DNA of 64,000 nucleotides from Gracilaria vermiculophylla (GCA_019155205.2 JAHNZQ020000079.1:862062-926061); one strand, 5' to 3'. Positions 30,957-42,956 are shown, counted from the stretch's first letter. Notes: generated from the letters alone by a model not told the origin. Numbers and translations are program-made.

Positions 30957-31353
30957 TAAAGTCTGTTTCAAAAGTATAGTACACCTGGCATTTTGATGCA
31001 AATCATCGTTTTTAGTACTGTAGTGCTACCAAAATGAGTTTTCAAAAAACTTCAAGTTAAAAAACCGTTTCAAAATCATAGGACATTTCCCTTTCAACCT
31101 TCATTTTGCCTTCTTCAGTAGATGATTTTCGCTTTTGTGTACCAAACAATACTAATCCAACGCTTTTGCATCGCGTTTTTCTAACGTCCCATAATTAAAA
31201 TATTCATAGTTTTCGCGCTATTTCCAATACTTTTCTTTTAATCAAAACCTGTTCAAAATGGCCTGTAATGGCCATAAATAATTCTAACGAGTACAGATTA
31301 TTCGGTTTCAAGAGGGTTGAAGTAAATCTAACGCGTGAATACCTGCGTGGCAT

Positions 31354-31396
31354 TAGTCTATAGCAAGCGAAGCACGTTTTTCATTGCTATAGACTA
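31354..31396. repeat. Hairpin, 13-bp perfect stem
   Basis: tagtctatagcaa at 31354-31366 pairs with ttgctatagacta at 31384-31396; loop of 17 nt. Confidence 0.8.
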
Positions 31397-31427
31397 CTAA
31401 ACGGCGGCGCTATCTTGGTGAAAAACC

Positions 31428-31457
31428 AGTTTACATATCTGATAAGATATGTAAACT
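31428..31457. repeat. Hairpin, 13-bp perfect stem, 4-nt loop
   Basis: agtttacatatct at 31428-31440 pairs with agatatgtaaact at 31445-31457 around a gata loop. It lies 31 bp from the previous hairpin, inside the non-autonomous Tc1-like element. Confidence 0.85.
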
Positions 31458-33826
31458 TTTATAAAACGTTGTGTTAAAGCATTTGAAAGCCTTTTTAAGT
31501 CTGAAATGTTTACTGAGAAGGCTTTATATGTAGTTTTTTTCATCTAGAATCCAGTACTTAGCATAATATGAGCTCTAATAAAACTTATCTGTGTTCAAAT
31601 TTTATTTGATGTTTGTTGCTTATGAGAACAATATTTAAAACACTGTTGTTCATCCTAATCAAAGTTTTACTCATTTTCAAATGCATTCTTTTTGCAGCTG
31701 ACTTTATTTTCAGTGCTCATTGCATACTGTGGCACCAATACTTGTTTATTTGCAGCTTTCAAAAGGAACGTTGTTCAGTTTTATAAACCGAAAGAACTTT
31801 GAAGCGTTTTTTATTACCATTTTATTCATTTTTTGTAAACGATTCGTTCTTTTCATGGGTTTTTGAGTCCAAAACATATTATCAAGACAATATTCTTGCA
31901 AAACGTTATACTCATTGTTTTAGATGAGCATTATTAAGCTATCAATAAAACTTTATGTTTATATTACAGTAAATATTGAATAAACTGGTACAAAAATGAG
32001 AACAATGGCCTTGATCTAAGGTACTATTTGAAATACTGTGTTGTAAGCTTTTACTTCATAAGATCTTGTGTCTTTTTGAGGAAAGAAAGCAACATGATGT
32101 GGAAATAATCACGCGCGAGTTGGAAGTGTCCTATATTTTTGAAACGCGTTTTTGAGGGTTTTAACGAAGGGGGGTGGCTACAGTAGGCAAATATCCATAT
32201 TTTGGCGCGCTTTTGCACTGTCCTATATTTTTGAAACGCACTGTATATTGCAAAACAAGATCTTGCTCGCAGCCCGTTACATCAAGAATTCAGGTAACCC
32301 TCTCAAATGGGAAATTCTACAAAAGGCAAAATTATACAAAACATCAGAGCCACACGTTCTTTAGTTCCCAATATTTAGTATATTGGTTGTAGTTAGTAAG
32401 GTGTCCACCTTCTTTATCACTCTGAGCGGTGTTACGGGCATTTCTACTACCACATTAGCAACGTCTACAAAATGCCGGAGTCCATGCGACAGCAGACAGC
32501 TCGCCTAAATTAAAACAGGACGAAACGGGAGCAAAACAAGGATGCTCGCATTCGTGCTTTTCAGCTTCTCAAGCAACAGCACAAAGTTGAAAACATAGCA
32601 ACCACACGTTGCCTATCAAAATCAATAGTTTATCTGATCTGCAGAGCATCGCAGATAGGTAATAACACATGGCTCAACAAGCTGTTACATCTTCTCATAC
32701 AACATTCCGGACGACCGCCGGTCTTTAACACAACTGAACAAAAAATGATTTTCAAACGGATATAACACGCTGCACAAAGAGGGTTTGCGTTATAAGTTCA
32801 CCATAGTAGGCCTTACAGGGCACAAATCGCTAGGGATGGGCGCGAAACCTGTAGTACTGGCAGCCCTCCTCTCGAGGTAGGAAAGCACAACGTCCGTTAG
32901 GAGTTTTTGTTGACTCCAAAGGTGCGTGTTCCTAAATGTGGTCTCCAGTATCCGCTGTCGCGAGCCGGGGGAATTTTTAAAGGGGATCCGCAAACACCAA
33001 GCGGAGGGGGAGGTTCACTGGGCGGACAATGCTCCTACAGGCGCTGCTATGATGCAACCTGGGGATCGGCGGCTTAGAAACCTGAGTTGATCGACGAGTG
33101 ACTCCAACCGGAAAAGTAGATGAAGACTCAAGGGTTCTTGCCTTTACTTTCCCAGAGGTGGAGCTCAACCGGCAGATTAAGTATCAAGCCGGAAGCCCGC
33201 CTCGGCAGGTCTTACTACTGTAGTAATTACCCGCATAAAGTAACTAAAATTAATAATAATTCTACCATCTCTTAAGGATAATGTAACGCACACGGGCGGA
33301 ATTATGCACCACGTGGCCCAGCTAATAAAATACTAACCCTCCCTAGTGCATCTCCACCCATATACCAAATTCCGAATCGAGCAATGACACCAGTCAAGTC
33401 ATGATTGGCGGGCTTCAAACCAAAAATGAATCCCAAGACCTTAGTCGATGGCAGCGCGCAGTCTTTCCACCGATTAGTCCCGGACTCTAACTCCAACGCA
33501 AAGCACCACGACACCAAGACCACTAACCTCAGAAATCGCCCAAATCTTGTAAAATGGAAGCAGCAAAAACACTGCTCTTTGAAGAAGATGAAAACGAGGC
33601 ATTTACAGCCTGTTTCTGGTTTTAAATGGCATCAATTGCTTCACTTCATCACAGACGTATATATGGAGGATCTTTGCCCGGTAAAGCCCCTAACGTCTAC
33701 CGTGACTATTCTACAGCACATTTTCACTACATGGTCAAATATTTCTGGTCTTCTTCCGAAATGAGACCAGGAACAAATCAAAGAGGACCACAGCAAAATG
33801 AAAAGGCATTTGAGTGACGCTTAAGG

Positions 33827-34905
33827 ATGCCCAGAAATGTTTTCAATACATTAATGGCAAAAGCGGTACTACATTGCCCATATATGCAACAAGGTATGCG
33901 ACCAGACGCTACGGGCCGAATTGGTATTTCACCGCTTCTCAAAGTGATTTCCGCATTGCGACAGCTAGCATACGGAGTTCCGGCTGATCTTGCTGATGAT
34001 CTTTTTGATATCTCGGAAACAACAACTTCGAGATTTTTTGAGGAGTTTTGTGTTACCATCACAAAATTATTTGCTCGCCAGTATTTAAGATCTCCGGCAG
34101 CGTCCGATATCAAAAATATTGAACGTGCATTTGCTTCTGCTGGCTTCCCGGGATGCATTGCATGCCTTGATTGTGCAGGATGGAAATGGAAGAATTGTCC
34201 AATGGCTTTACAAAGAATTATGGTTGGTAAGGAAGGAGAGCCCTCAGTAAGAATGGAGGTTATTTGTTCACTAGATTTATGGATATGGTCGTTCCAATTC
34301 GGTTTACCTGATGCCATGAATGACGTCAATATACTAGAAGTTAGTGATTATTTTTCTCGTGTACTTTCGGGGACGTTTTCCCCCAGTGACACCAAGCTAC
34401 ACAATCTCTGGGTGTGTCTTCGATTGGTTTTATTATCTTACGGATGGTATTTACCCGAACTGGAAGGTTTTCGTAAATTATTTAAGTACGACTTCAGACA
34501 AGAAGTCTACACTTTACACATGAAGGTAGGAGGGGCTTCGAAAATGCATCGAAAGAGTGTTCGGTTTCTTGTTTCGGCGGTTCAAACTTCTGTTCATTGC
34601 TAGTGAGTTCTGGTTCGTGGAAAAAATGCAATGGCTTGCGAGTGCCTGTGTTTGTATGCACAACATGATGGTATAAAGCCGCAGGAATTCGTATTCAAGT
34701 GATGGAGCTGGAGATCGCAAAGAAAGATTTAATGAACGGGAAGATACTACCGATATTGTCTTCGAACAGTGCGCTTCTGGAGACGTTCTTCTGACAGGAC
34801 ATTCCTCTCCCGTTATCAGTGACAACATTAAACTCCCAGCGTTGAACCAAAGGCTTCTTTCTGCCTTGATCTCTCACGTTTGGATGCAACATGGTGCGGA
34901 GACTT
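33827..34905 (+). pseudogene. Harbinger DDE_4 transposase, frameshifted
   Basis: The open part (258 codons to 34603) has CLDCAGWKWKNCP, GKEGEPSVRMEVICSLDLW and FQFGLPDAMNDVNILEVS, diagnostic of Harbinger nucleases with two catalytic Asp. Near 34,430 the conserved YLTDGIYPNW block lies in another frame, and near 34,515 the RKCIERVFGFLFRRFK block shifts again, so at least two frameshifts disable it. Confidence 0.85.
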
Positions 34906-34991
34906 GATGCAGTGATATTCAATTTCAGTGGAAAAACAACGTAGTCGTTCTGGATACAGTTTCAATTCTTCTCTATTCTAGATACCTAGAT

Positions 34992-35940
34992 CTATTTCAA
35001 TAATCTTTCTATGGTTTGTGACGTTCTTAAAACGTTCGGATGGTGATCAATATGCGGAGCAAGACTATTGGGGAAAGAACCAGATTTCTGCTTCGCCGGA
35101 CTGAATGAAATCGAAGCGGCATCGTTAGACCTGACTGCATCTTCCGCAGTCAGATCGCTGCCTTTCGCCGTGGGACTCCCATCCTCTGCATCACCGACTA
35201 CATATCCTGCCTTCACGACATCTTGTTCAGGCACCCTTTCGATTTCTTCTTCCTCGCAACCCGTTGTACCGTTCCCACCTTCCATGTCATCCACAATAAT
35301 TTCTGGTCGCGCAATGATTCGCATTTCTCGTTCCAGTTCCATCACCACCTTCTCCTGTTTTAGCTTCATGAATCGTTGACGAAGCTGGGGATCTGTGCCT
35401 GACATAGAGATCAGTTCGATCAATGCCCGTTGTTTGTCGACCTCGAGCAGCTCCTGAGACACTTTAGTGCGTTCCATTGACGCCGCCGCAATCATTTCAA
35501 TACCCTCTACTCCTTTGTTCAACGCTTCTACTTGTTCCTTTGATTTCGAAAGCTCGCTTTGTTCCCATAGGTCTGTTACTTGAAAGTCGGTGACCTTTAC
35601 GGTGCGCATCAGGAGATTGTGTTTGCACTACAGTGGACTGATCACTTTCAGTCCTCTTTTCGTCGTCGGCCTCGCTTAGAAGATTACATGTGCTCATCTA
35701 CTGTACGTTTACAACCATATTCCACGTATGTGTGATACGCAGGAAATTTAAGGCAGACCGGAACATAAAACTTTGGCCAGCATAAAGACTTCTGTCGGAG
35801 ATGAACGTATATATGCCCGAAATGTTTGCTTCTCCATTGAAGGTAGCCAGCGCTACTCGTTCAGTATCCTCCTCGCTTGGCGAACCAGTAGGTTTCTTGT
35901 TCTTGATACGTAAAAAAACCCCCTCCATTTTCAAACACTC
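34992..35940 (-). pseudogene. Myb/SANT-like Harbinger accessory protein, decayed
   Basis: Read right to left: SPSEEDTERVAL and SLYAGQSFMFRSAL (35698-35934) fit the degenerate Myb/trihelix domain; NRPMGTKRAFEI (about 35,600) fits the conserved RP-G-K-AK block; then a charged coiled-coil-like C-terminus of 205 codons (34992-35609) including MKLKQEKVVMELEREMRII. Stops and shifts separate the parts. Such proteins accompany PIF/Harbinger transposases and are needed for nuclear import and DNA binding. Confidence 0.65.
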
Positions 35941-38911
35941 ACACCGGGCTTTGCGATAGCGGTGGGCGACAGAGGCTCCTTTACGTTTAGGTTAAGGGTC
36001 TTTAGCATCAAAGGAAGAAACTTCATTCTCGTATTTCTGCAACACGTCCGTGAGTAACAACTCTCTCTTTCTATTATTACCTTTTCTGGGATCCTCGGAT
36101 GCGGTAACATACGCACGGCAAACTGCAACAGTTTCTGGTGCAGTCCAACCTTTCCCGGTACCCAGAGCGGAATTCTTTTTAAACTTCTGTCCTGTAGTAG
36201 ACTTTATAAAGTTAGAACGATCACAATACCGGTTTCAACTTTTGCACTTCTGGCATACGCAAAAAGCCACATGATATGATAAACAAATGTCAAGGTTAGA
36301 AGCAGATTTTATGAGTCATGGTACGAGAGGAATTTGTCCTTACCAATCGTTCAGCGGTGGAACTTGACTTGGTAGTGAAATTCTTTTCAAAATGAAAATG
36401 CAAACAGTGTGACAATCGCACCTGAGAGACGAACAATGACACCCACAAACTCACATCTGACCTCTTCCAAAGAGATTCGCAGGAAACACTAGTACTAAAA
36501 CCAACCCCAGAAACTAATAATGCCAAATGTTTAGAAAGCCAATGGATCCCACAGAACCCTAGCCTGCCACTAGATGAAGCTGTAGAACGATTTTCCGCAC
36601 TTGAGAGTAGAGGCATAAAGCCTCTTTGATATCCTCGTAACAAGCAAAATAGAACACCAAAGTAAAAGGCATGAACGAAGAAGGAGAGAATCACAACATA
36701 AATGAACACCGGAAGGTTTGTTTGCAAACGAAAGAGTGAAGGATTTGCATATGCAGCAGCGTGACAAACAGTAATGCAATGATGGGCTGTACAGATGAAG
36801 ACCGTTAACCTCGCCCTTGTTTTTGTTCAAAGACGCTGCACATGTTGACAAACCGGCTGTGTTTGCGCGAATATATTGCGCGTATGCAAAGACGACTTAC
36901 GTCGACGCCAAGTTGGCGCCAAATCATGACGCACCAAAGGTGTTCCGGTTTTGTCGATGGCGGGAAGTTCCCGCTGGCATTGCCGGCACGTGCCCAGGAG
37001 ATTCGTTGTTGGTGTGAGGGAGAGGTGATGTCATTTAGAGCGCGCTTCAAATCTCGTGATTTTGGAGCGCAATCGCCGAGTGTGGGAGTCCTCTGAATCA
37101 AACGTGTTGGAATCAGAACACGGGTGGCAACGGATCTTTCGGCTTCAAACTCCAAAATATGTCAAATTTTGGAGTTTTGTATATGGGTGGAGATGCTCTT
37201 AGGAATATTATGCCATAAGGTCACCCTACCATTTGTTTTTAGGAGCCACTGTACTACAAAACCTACAAAAACCAACTTCCTAGCGAGGAGGCAGTTCGAT
37301 CTTTTCGCGCACGTAATCGAAAAGTGACAGTACGGAAAGCGGAAAACCATAACAACAAGTACTTTTTGGAGGAGAACTTGGATCACGTCAATACTTTGGT
37401 CAACAACCTGTAAGCGCTAAAAACAAAACATCCGGACATGTTCAACGACCCCAACAGAATATGGAATCCGGACGAAACGGCCATATGCGCAACATATGGG
37501 AAACGAGTGATGGTTTTCATGAGTGCACGCACAAACTTGGGTGGAAGGCGCCACAATATAAAAGAAAATGGAGCCCATTTCACTGCAGTGATAGCCGCAT
37601 CCGCCTCTGGTTTGATTGCTCCTCCATTCTTTGTAGCAGCTGGAAAACAAGAAATGCCGAAATGGAAAAGGCCAATCGATGCTGCGAGCAAACAACAGCT
37701 CCATCCGAGGTTCCTCTGGATGACTGATGTAGAATGGATACTAGAACATACAAAATGCTACATTAGTGCTAAGGGATCCATGACTATGGAGCTGATGCCA
37801 AAACTCGTCCAGCACTTCAATGAGTTTGTGCGGAGAACAGTACCGTTGGATCAGCCGGTTTTATTATTGCTGGATGGGTATAGCTCCAGAACGGGGGTCG
37901 AATGTATCAAGTACTGCCAGGAGACGAGTATTATTGTCGTACAACTGCCTGCAAACACTTCGCACTTCCCGCAACCATGCGACGCGTCCATTAACAATAC
38001 GTATAAAAAGACGACGCGAGAAGTCAGAGACATACTTGTTCACACGGGGCTGTATAGCAATGCGAATATCGCTTTTAAGGTCAAGTTGGGTGTCGCGGGC
38101 TTCAAGTCTCTTACTAGGCGAATCGCTAAACAAAACTTCATCAATTCAAAAATGTGGCCGATGGACTTTCGGCTCTTCGAGAATCTACGACGCTGACTCA
38201 ATGATAAAGCACGATTATCTGTTGACAGCAGTGAAAACAACCAAAGAGAGTTGCAAATGACGTTGTGGACAACTAATCGAATAGTCTACTCAAAAGTCAA
38301 AGATATCGTTCAGCGCGAGAAGTGTCCGACGCAAGGCCGTTTCCAAATCGAGCAGACACTACAAGAAAATCGTTTCGCTCATCGCATTCTCTGAGAAGCC
38401 ACGCCACTTCAGGCATCTGTTTGAAATAATAGGCAGCAACGAAAATGCCTGTGGAGCACCGGCCACTATTCTCACGCATCGCTCTCCAACGGAAGACATC
38501 ACAAACAAGAACGACGTTTTGAATAACTCTGGCATCGGTAAGAGCAGTAGCAAGACATTGAGAAAACGCAAACGCGGTAAGATTCGTAAAGCAGTACAAA
38601 ACCTAGATACCGAAGTTGATGACGATATTCGGCTAATGAAAGCCTGGAAACGTCGCAAAGGTGTTTTTGAAGGTGGTAAAAAAGAAAATGAGTGGGAGAC
38701 AAGCGCTGTTGATGCTCTTTTGGGCTTGGCGCGGGGTTGCTGAGCTTCGAAACCGAGGCGCGAGGCCGTCCGGGGTTTGTAGAATTACCCCCTGTGCCCA
38801 GTTCGAGATGTCGGATTTAGAACGCCTCGTGGAAAACCCGTTTGTTTTGAGGGCTTTTGGAAGATCTTTGCGCTCCGGATTTTTTTAAGAACTTCCCACT
38901 TGAGAGGGTTA

Positions 38912-40066
38912 ACCCTCCCAAGGGGGATATTCGGCAAAACTTTTGGAGCGCAAACATCTTGCTTTAGACCGCAAAACAAAAAGATTTTCCTGAGGCTTTT
39001 TGAATCTGGCTTCCCAAATTGGGCACAGGGAGTAATTCTACAAACCCTGGACGCCCGCCCGCCTCAGCTCCCGAGCTCAGCAACCCCGCGCCACCCCCAA
39101 GAGGGCGTCCGGGGCGCTTGTCACGGACTCATGTTCTTTGCCGCCACCTTCTACAATACTTCGGCGACGCTTCTAGGCTTCCAGTTTTGAAATATCGTCA
39201 TCCGCATCTCTGACTAAGTTCTGATCAACTGAATAATATTAACGGCGTTTTCGTCTTCTTTTTGATCGCTATTGCTCCCACTACTGCCACAGTTATTCAC
39301 AATGTCTTTGCTGTTTGCATTATCTCCTATTATCCAACGATTGTTGAGAGTAGCGGCTGGTGCTCTACAGGAAACGACCTTGCTCTTTCTGACACTGAAA
39401 ACAGGTGCCGGAAGTGGTGCGGTTTTATAATGAATGCGATGAGCGGAACCGATTTCTTGTAGCGTTTATCTGCGCGAAAAGATCGATCTGTCTCCACGCT
39501 AGGAAGTTTGTTTTTGTACGTTTTGCGCCCATCAATCGCCATTTCCTTCCTATAATGCCTAGTGTAGTTCACGTTAAACGCACATTTTCTTTCTTTAGTG
39601 TGTTCTATTCGTTTGACAATCTTTTTTTTTCAGTATCGTTAGAGATCGCAGTTTGTCCAAGATGGAACACGATAGGATTCAGAACCTCGTTAAGCCATAT
39701 ATCACAATTTGTCTTCCACGCTCTGCGGAGCAGATAAGCAATGAATGTTGATAAACCTCATATGGTTGCTACGCTGGCGAATTTATGTTGCTGCTTGAGA
39801 AGCTCTAGAGCACTAATGCGAGCAAGTTTGTTCTTCTCCCGTTTGGCCATGCTTTTTCTTATACGACCTGTCTGTTTTCGCAAGGACTCCGGCACTTTTG
39901 GGACGTCCCGAGTATCCTAGTGAAAATTCCAGTAGGATCGCTGAGAGTGGAACAGAAGGTATACACCTTATTAAATAGGACCTACAGACTACTGAGGACT
40001 ACAGAATTTGTGGCTCTGACGATTTGTATAATTTCTCCTTTTGTAGAATTTCCCCCTTGAAAGGGT
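38912..40066 (-). mobile_element. Pogo-like element, copy B, inverted, internally deleted
   Basis: Starts directly after the TA that ends copy A (38910-38911) with the same terminal sequence in mirror orientation (accctcccaag) and ends at 40066 next to TA 40067-40068. Decayed transposase: N-terminal KREKNKLARISALELLKQQH read from about 39850 leftward, matching copy A's KREQNKDARIRAFQLLKQQH, and C-terminal parts at 39160-39572. The catalytic middle is missing. The arms of A and B make a large imperfect palindrome centred near 38910. Confidence 0.72.
39160..39905 (-). pseudogene. Pogo transposase remnant (copy B)
   Basis: Coding traces on the minus strand: PESLRKQTGRI and KREKNKLARISALELLKQQH near 39,760-39,905, and the C-terminal region FIIKPHHFRHLFSVSERA near 39,400-39,450, which parallels FSEKPRHFRHLFEII of copy A. 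Multiple stops. Confidence 0.65.
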
Positions 40067-40068
40067 TA

Positions 40069-40200
40069 ACCCTCGCACGGGAGAAATTCTACAAAAGTCG
40101 AAATTATACAAATCGCCAGAGCCACACATTCTCTAGTTCTCAATAGTCTACGTCTATAGGTTCTAGCTAAGAAGGTATTTTCCTTCTGTTCCACACTTAA
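40069..40200 (+). mobile_element. Pogo-like element, copy C, 5' end only
   Basis: Begins accctcgcacgggagaaatt immediately after TA 40067-40068 and parallels the first 130 bp of copy A (ttctacaaaa, aaattatacaaa, cagagccacac). It is cut at 40200 by the Harbinger element that starts at 40201, and no continuation is evident on the far side (43128 onward). Confidence 0.65.
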
Positions 40201-40507
40201 AGCAACCCTATCAGTCGAGCCAAATAGCTAAATATCCATATTTTTGGCTTTAGAATACCTTTTTGCAGCTTTATCAGAAGAAGGAAAGCTAAAATATTTG
40301 GCATTCAAGCTAAACGGAATGTCAAATCGTACAAGATTTGGCAGAACGTTTAGCTTTCACGCTACACGATTGTGCGAATGAAATTAAGCCACGTCGCAGT
40401 ACATGCTCGTCTCTGCGCCAAAACTATCGCTGCGCATGACATCGTTCCGAGACGAAAACTCGTCATGCTAGCTTCTTTTTGAAACGAGTTCCAATCCAGA
40501 TTCAGCC

Positions 40508-41547
40508 ATGACTGATGCAGTTGGAGTGACCTCGACCACAGGCCCAAAATTCAGTCCCGCCGAGGATCTTGCACTCGCAAGATCCTGGATATCTGCTACA
40601 GAAACCATTCTGGAGCAGAACGTTGATACTTTTTGGACCAGTGTACTCAACAAAGTTTGAACTCAACCGAAGTACTATCGCCTCCGTACTGCAATTAGCT
40701 TGCAATCTCGATGGAGTACTATTTCTCGCTTGTGCCAGAAGTATTTGGCAGCGGAAAAGCTTTATTGCTCAGCCACTCCCTCCGGGGAAACAGAAGAAAA
40801 AACTCTGAAGAATATAATGATTCTGTACCGCACTAAGAACACGTACATCAAGAACGGAGAAGAAAAGAAGCGTGGTCCGATCCGTTTTCTATCTGCCGTT
40901 CAGTTTTTTTCCACATGCTTAAAGTTTACTGCCATATTGGTGGTAGTTCTCACACAGTCGTAGGTTAACGCGCAATGGCAGGAGATGAGCCCAAAGGTAA
41001 TGATACAGATGAAAATACTATCTCATCAAAGAGACCAGGTGCAGTTTCAATGGAGACGCCGTGATTTTGCCGCCTTAAGGGTGCTAAACGCCAGAAGATC
41101 GAGAAGTCAATGGAGAATACCATTTCTAAAGTTGCCTGTAGCGTGCAGAACATGAACAATACCCTTAAATCGTCAGCAATATGCAAAAAGCAGGCTGTCT
41201 CTATTTCCTTACAACTGAAGATCCTGCACCGCATGTCCCTTCCTACCCCCGTCATAAACAACCGTCTGGAAACTTTAATGGAAAGAGCTGCGCCACTTGG
41301 AGGTTTTCAGCCGAATGGGTATGAGGCGAATGTAAACATTTCTAGTTTGTGTGCTTCCGCTGCGCCATCTAACAACATCGCGATTATGGAGGACGGAAGT
41401 CAGTCCCACAACGTGTCAACCAATCCGACGAGTTTGATTATAAGCTCCGGTACGAGTACTGAACACTGTTCATCAGCTCAAGCGGACGAAGCGCAACTCG
41501 AAACCCAGAACTCGCCGGACGCGGCTTTGTCACGAAAAACGCACTAA
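40508..41547 (+). pseudogene. Myb/SANT-like Harbinger accessory protein
   Basis: Starts MTDAVGVTSTTGPKFSPAED. The SANT-like domain has LALARSWISATETI, DTFWTSVLNKV, then SLQSRWSTISRLCQKYLAAE and KNIMILYRTKNTY, with a TGA stop at 40658-40660, a TAG at about 40,961 and a further stop near 41,063. After these come GAKRQKIEKS and a Ser/Thr-rich C-terminus. It parallels the protein at 34992-35940 in the other Harbinger. Confidence 0.75.
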
Positions 41548-41814
41548 AAACCGTGTCTAGAGGGCAGCTGTGGACGGTGGACGGATGAAAAGGATGGTTT
41601 ACGCGAAATCACTACGCCTCACCCAAAGATGATGAGGACGTGCGGTTGTGAGATAAGTATGAGCCACCTCGTTGGTAATTATCTCGTTCTGTGCAAGTAA
41701 ATCATGCAGTCCACCCATTGAATGTGATCTATTATTATGTTCCACACTTGTTGTGACTTCATTATGGCTCGATTGCCCTGGTTCATGTGCAAACTCCTCC
41801 ACAATGCTAAAATC

Positions 41815-42956
41815 CTATTTGTTTCCCGTCACTTCGCTGTGAAAAGCACCTCGCAAATGCATGTGCACCAGCATATTGTGCAGTATAACGCACACTTGAC
41901 TTATCAAGATAACTAGTTCATCACCCCACTCAAAATGTTCGTGACGGAGAATCTTGATCCGTCCCTGTAGAGCACCGAACATTCTTTCGATGTCCTTTCT
42001 AACTGCCTCCTGCGCAGTTTTCATGTTTAACTCTCTCTCATGTACGGCATCATAATTCGGGCCGACAAGTATGGCCCAAGGAGGGTAAATACCGTCGACT
42101 AGATAGTAAAGCAGAGCGTTATGGTGACATTGATTCACTTTGTAGCCCTCCGGTAATGTCATTCGACGTCAACCGGAAAAGATATCGATGAAAAGAGGAC
42201 TTTTGTCGACAACTATGATATCATTATTGGTTCGGCAGTGCCCAGGGAAGCAGTGTCAACTGTATAGGTTTCGATCACACAACGCCTCACAGGACATCGT
42301 AAGTAACTTCCCATTTTTTGGGTTGTGGTATTGCCCCTTCATAGACTACGGGCAGTTTTTCCAATGTACTTGTATATAATCGATGCACTCAATGCATTCC
42401 AGGAATCCGAATTTGCTATACTCTCCTTCAGGTTGCCTCAGTTCCTGCAGTGCAGGTTCACGATTCAGATAACGTCCTCCATACCTCTTGTATATGGCTT
42501 GCAGACAATCGTAAAGTATTGGCGCTGACTCTCCGGCGGCATGCAAACCATATCGTTCATCTGTTCGAAAGAGAGTGCGGTTGTTAGTCTCCGTAATGTT
42601 CCTAACACCTTTTGATGAGGTGTGTGTCCTACAGTCTTTGCCGCGTTTTGCTGTTGGATGAGTGGGGGCTCAGTTTCAATTAAGTCCTTGAAAAGCACCC
42701 GGTACATGGTAAGGGGAATACGAAACACTTTTTGAAAGTACCATGCCGGATTGACGCAGTCATTGGAAAGGTAGTCAGCAAAAAATAGACATTGACCGCC
42801 TTTGAGGGTTACAATGTACGACTGTCTCCCTGTATATGTCGTAGAAGACAAATATGTTTCACGTAGAATATAAATCACAGTGGCGGCGCTTCGTAACGCG
42901 CATTGTTCGTCCTCGCAGAAGATTTCGAAGTCTTCGCCTGACGACGAGTCGCTCAT
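41815..42956 (-). pseudogene. Harbinger DDE_4 transposase, frameshifted
   Basis: The N-terminal part starts MSDSSSGEDFEIF at 42956 and contains FRIPLTMYRVLFKDLI and HQKVLGTLRRLTTALSF. The catalytic region FLECIECIDYIQVHWKNCP lies in a second frame (42346-42546) and YYLVDGIYPPWAILV with RKDIERMFGALQGR in a third (41815-42162). At least two frameshifts, and the segment with the second Asp is deleted or scrambled near 42,190-42,340. Confidence 0.82.

Larger units (their letters stand above)
30959..32243. mobile_element. Non-autonomous Tc1-like element with double terminal repeats
   Basis: Bounded by TA (30957-30958 and 32244-32245). Each end has two copies of a gtttcaaaa.tata repeat: left at 30965 and 31067, right (inverted) ending at 32145 and 32237. 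The outer repeats lie exactly six bases from the TA on both sides, as at the right end of the Tc1 copy at 1-1272, whose repeat core is also shared. The roughly 1.0-kb interior is AT-rich and shows no transposase. Two strong hairpins lie inside. I interpret this as a non-autonomous derivative mobilised by a related Tc1 transposase. Confidence 0.7.
33346..37198. mobile_element. Harbinger/PIF element (copy 2) inside the solo LTR
   Basis: Terminal inverted repeats gtgcatctccacccatata (left) and tatgggtggagatgctc (right). Target triplets are CTA (33343-33345, apparently mutated from TTA) and TTA (37199-37201); the intact LTR has a single TTA at this point. The 3.85-kb element carries a transposase (+) and a Myb/SANT-like accessory gene (-), transcribed towards each other, both broken. 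The 36,130-37,100 part contains no gene I can recognise. Confidence 0.82.
32850..37258. repeat. Gypsy solo LTR, split by a Harbinger element
   Basis: Starts tgtagtactggcagccctcc and ends cactgtactaca. LTR sequence is at 32850-33345 and 37202-37258, total 553 bp, the same as the intact LTR at 59317-59869, which it resembles throughout. Flanked by a perfect 5-bp target duplication AAACC (32845-32849 and 37259-37263). No internal retroelement sequence lies between, so it is a solo LTR left by recombination. Confidence 0.88.
32472..38735 (+). pseudogene. Pogo-type (CENP-B-like) DDD transposase, split and decayed
   Basis: The N-terminal part starts at 32472 (MPESMRQQTARL) and runs to exactly 32849; the frame resumes at 37264 after the inserted solo LTR and one copy of its 5-bp target are removed. 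The second part has an open 252-codon stretch (37438-38196) with the DDE_1 landmarks IWNPDETAI, LLLLDGYSS and QPCDASINNTYKK, giving the three catalytic Asp. A basic C-terminal tail (38420-38735) is in another frame. Several in-frame stops and at least one frameshift make it non-functional. Confidence 0.8.
32297..38909 (+). mobile_element. Pogo-like DNA transposon (copy A), interrupted by solo LTR and Harbinger
   Basis: Left end accctctcaaatgggaaatt after TA (32295-32296); right end, inverted, matches it as accctctcaagtgggaagtt and is followed by TA (38910-38911). Removing the insertion 32850-37263 leaves an element of about 2.2 kb with one transposase gene. The interruption is a Gypsy solo LTR, itself carrying a Harbinger element, so this copy is the oldest of three nested layers. 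Confidence 0.8.

Noticed and set aside
38730..39100. A separate foldback element with ggtttgtagaatta arms
   Set aside because: The arms continue into the transposase C-terminal region on both sides and are the tail-to-tail ends of pogo copies A and B.
39948..40193. A 246-bp palindromic MITE with ends tggaacagaagg
   Set aside because: The palindrome is fully explained by the head-to-head 5' ends of pogo copies B and C around TA 40067-40068.
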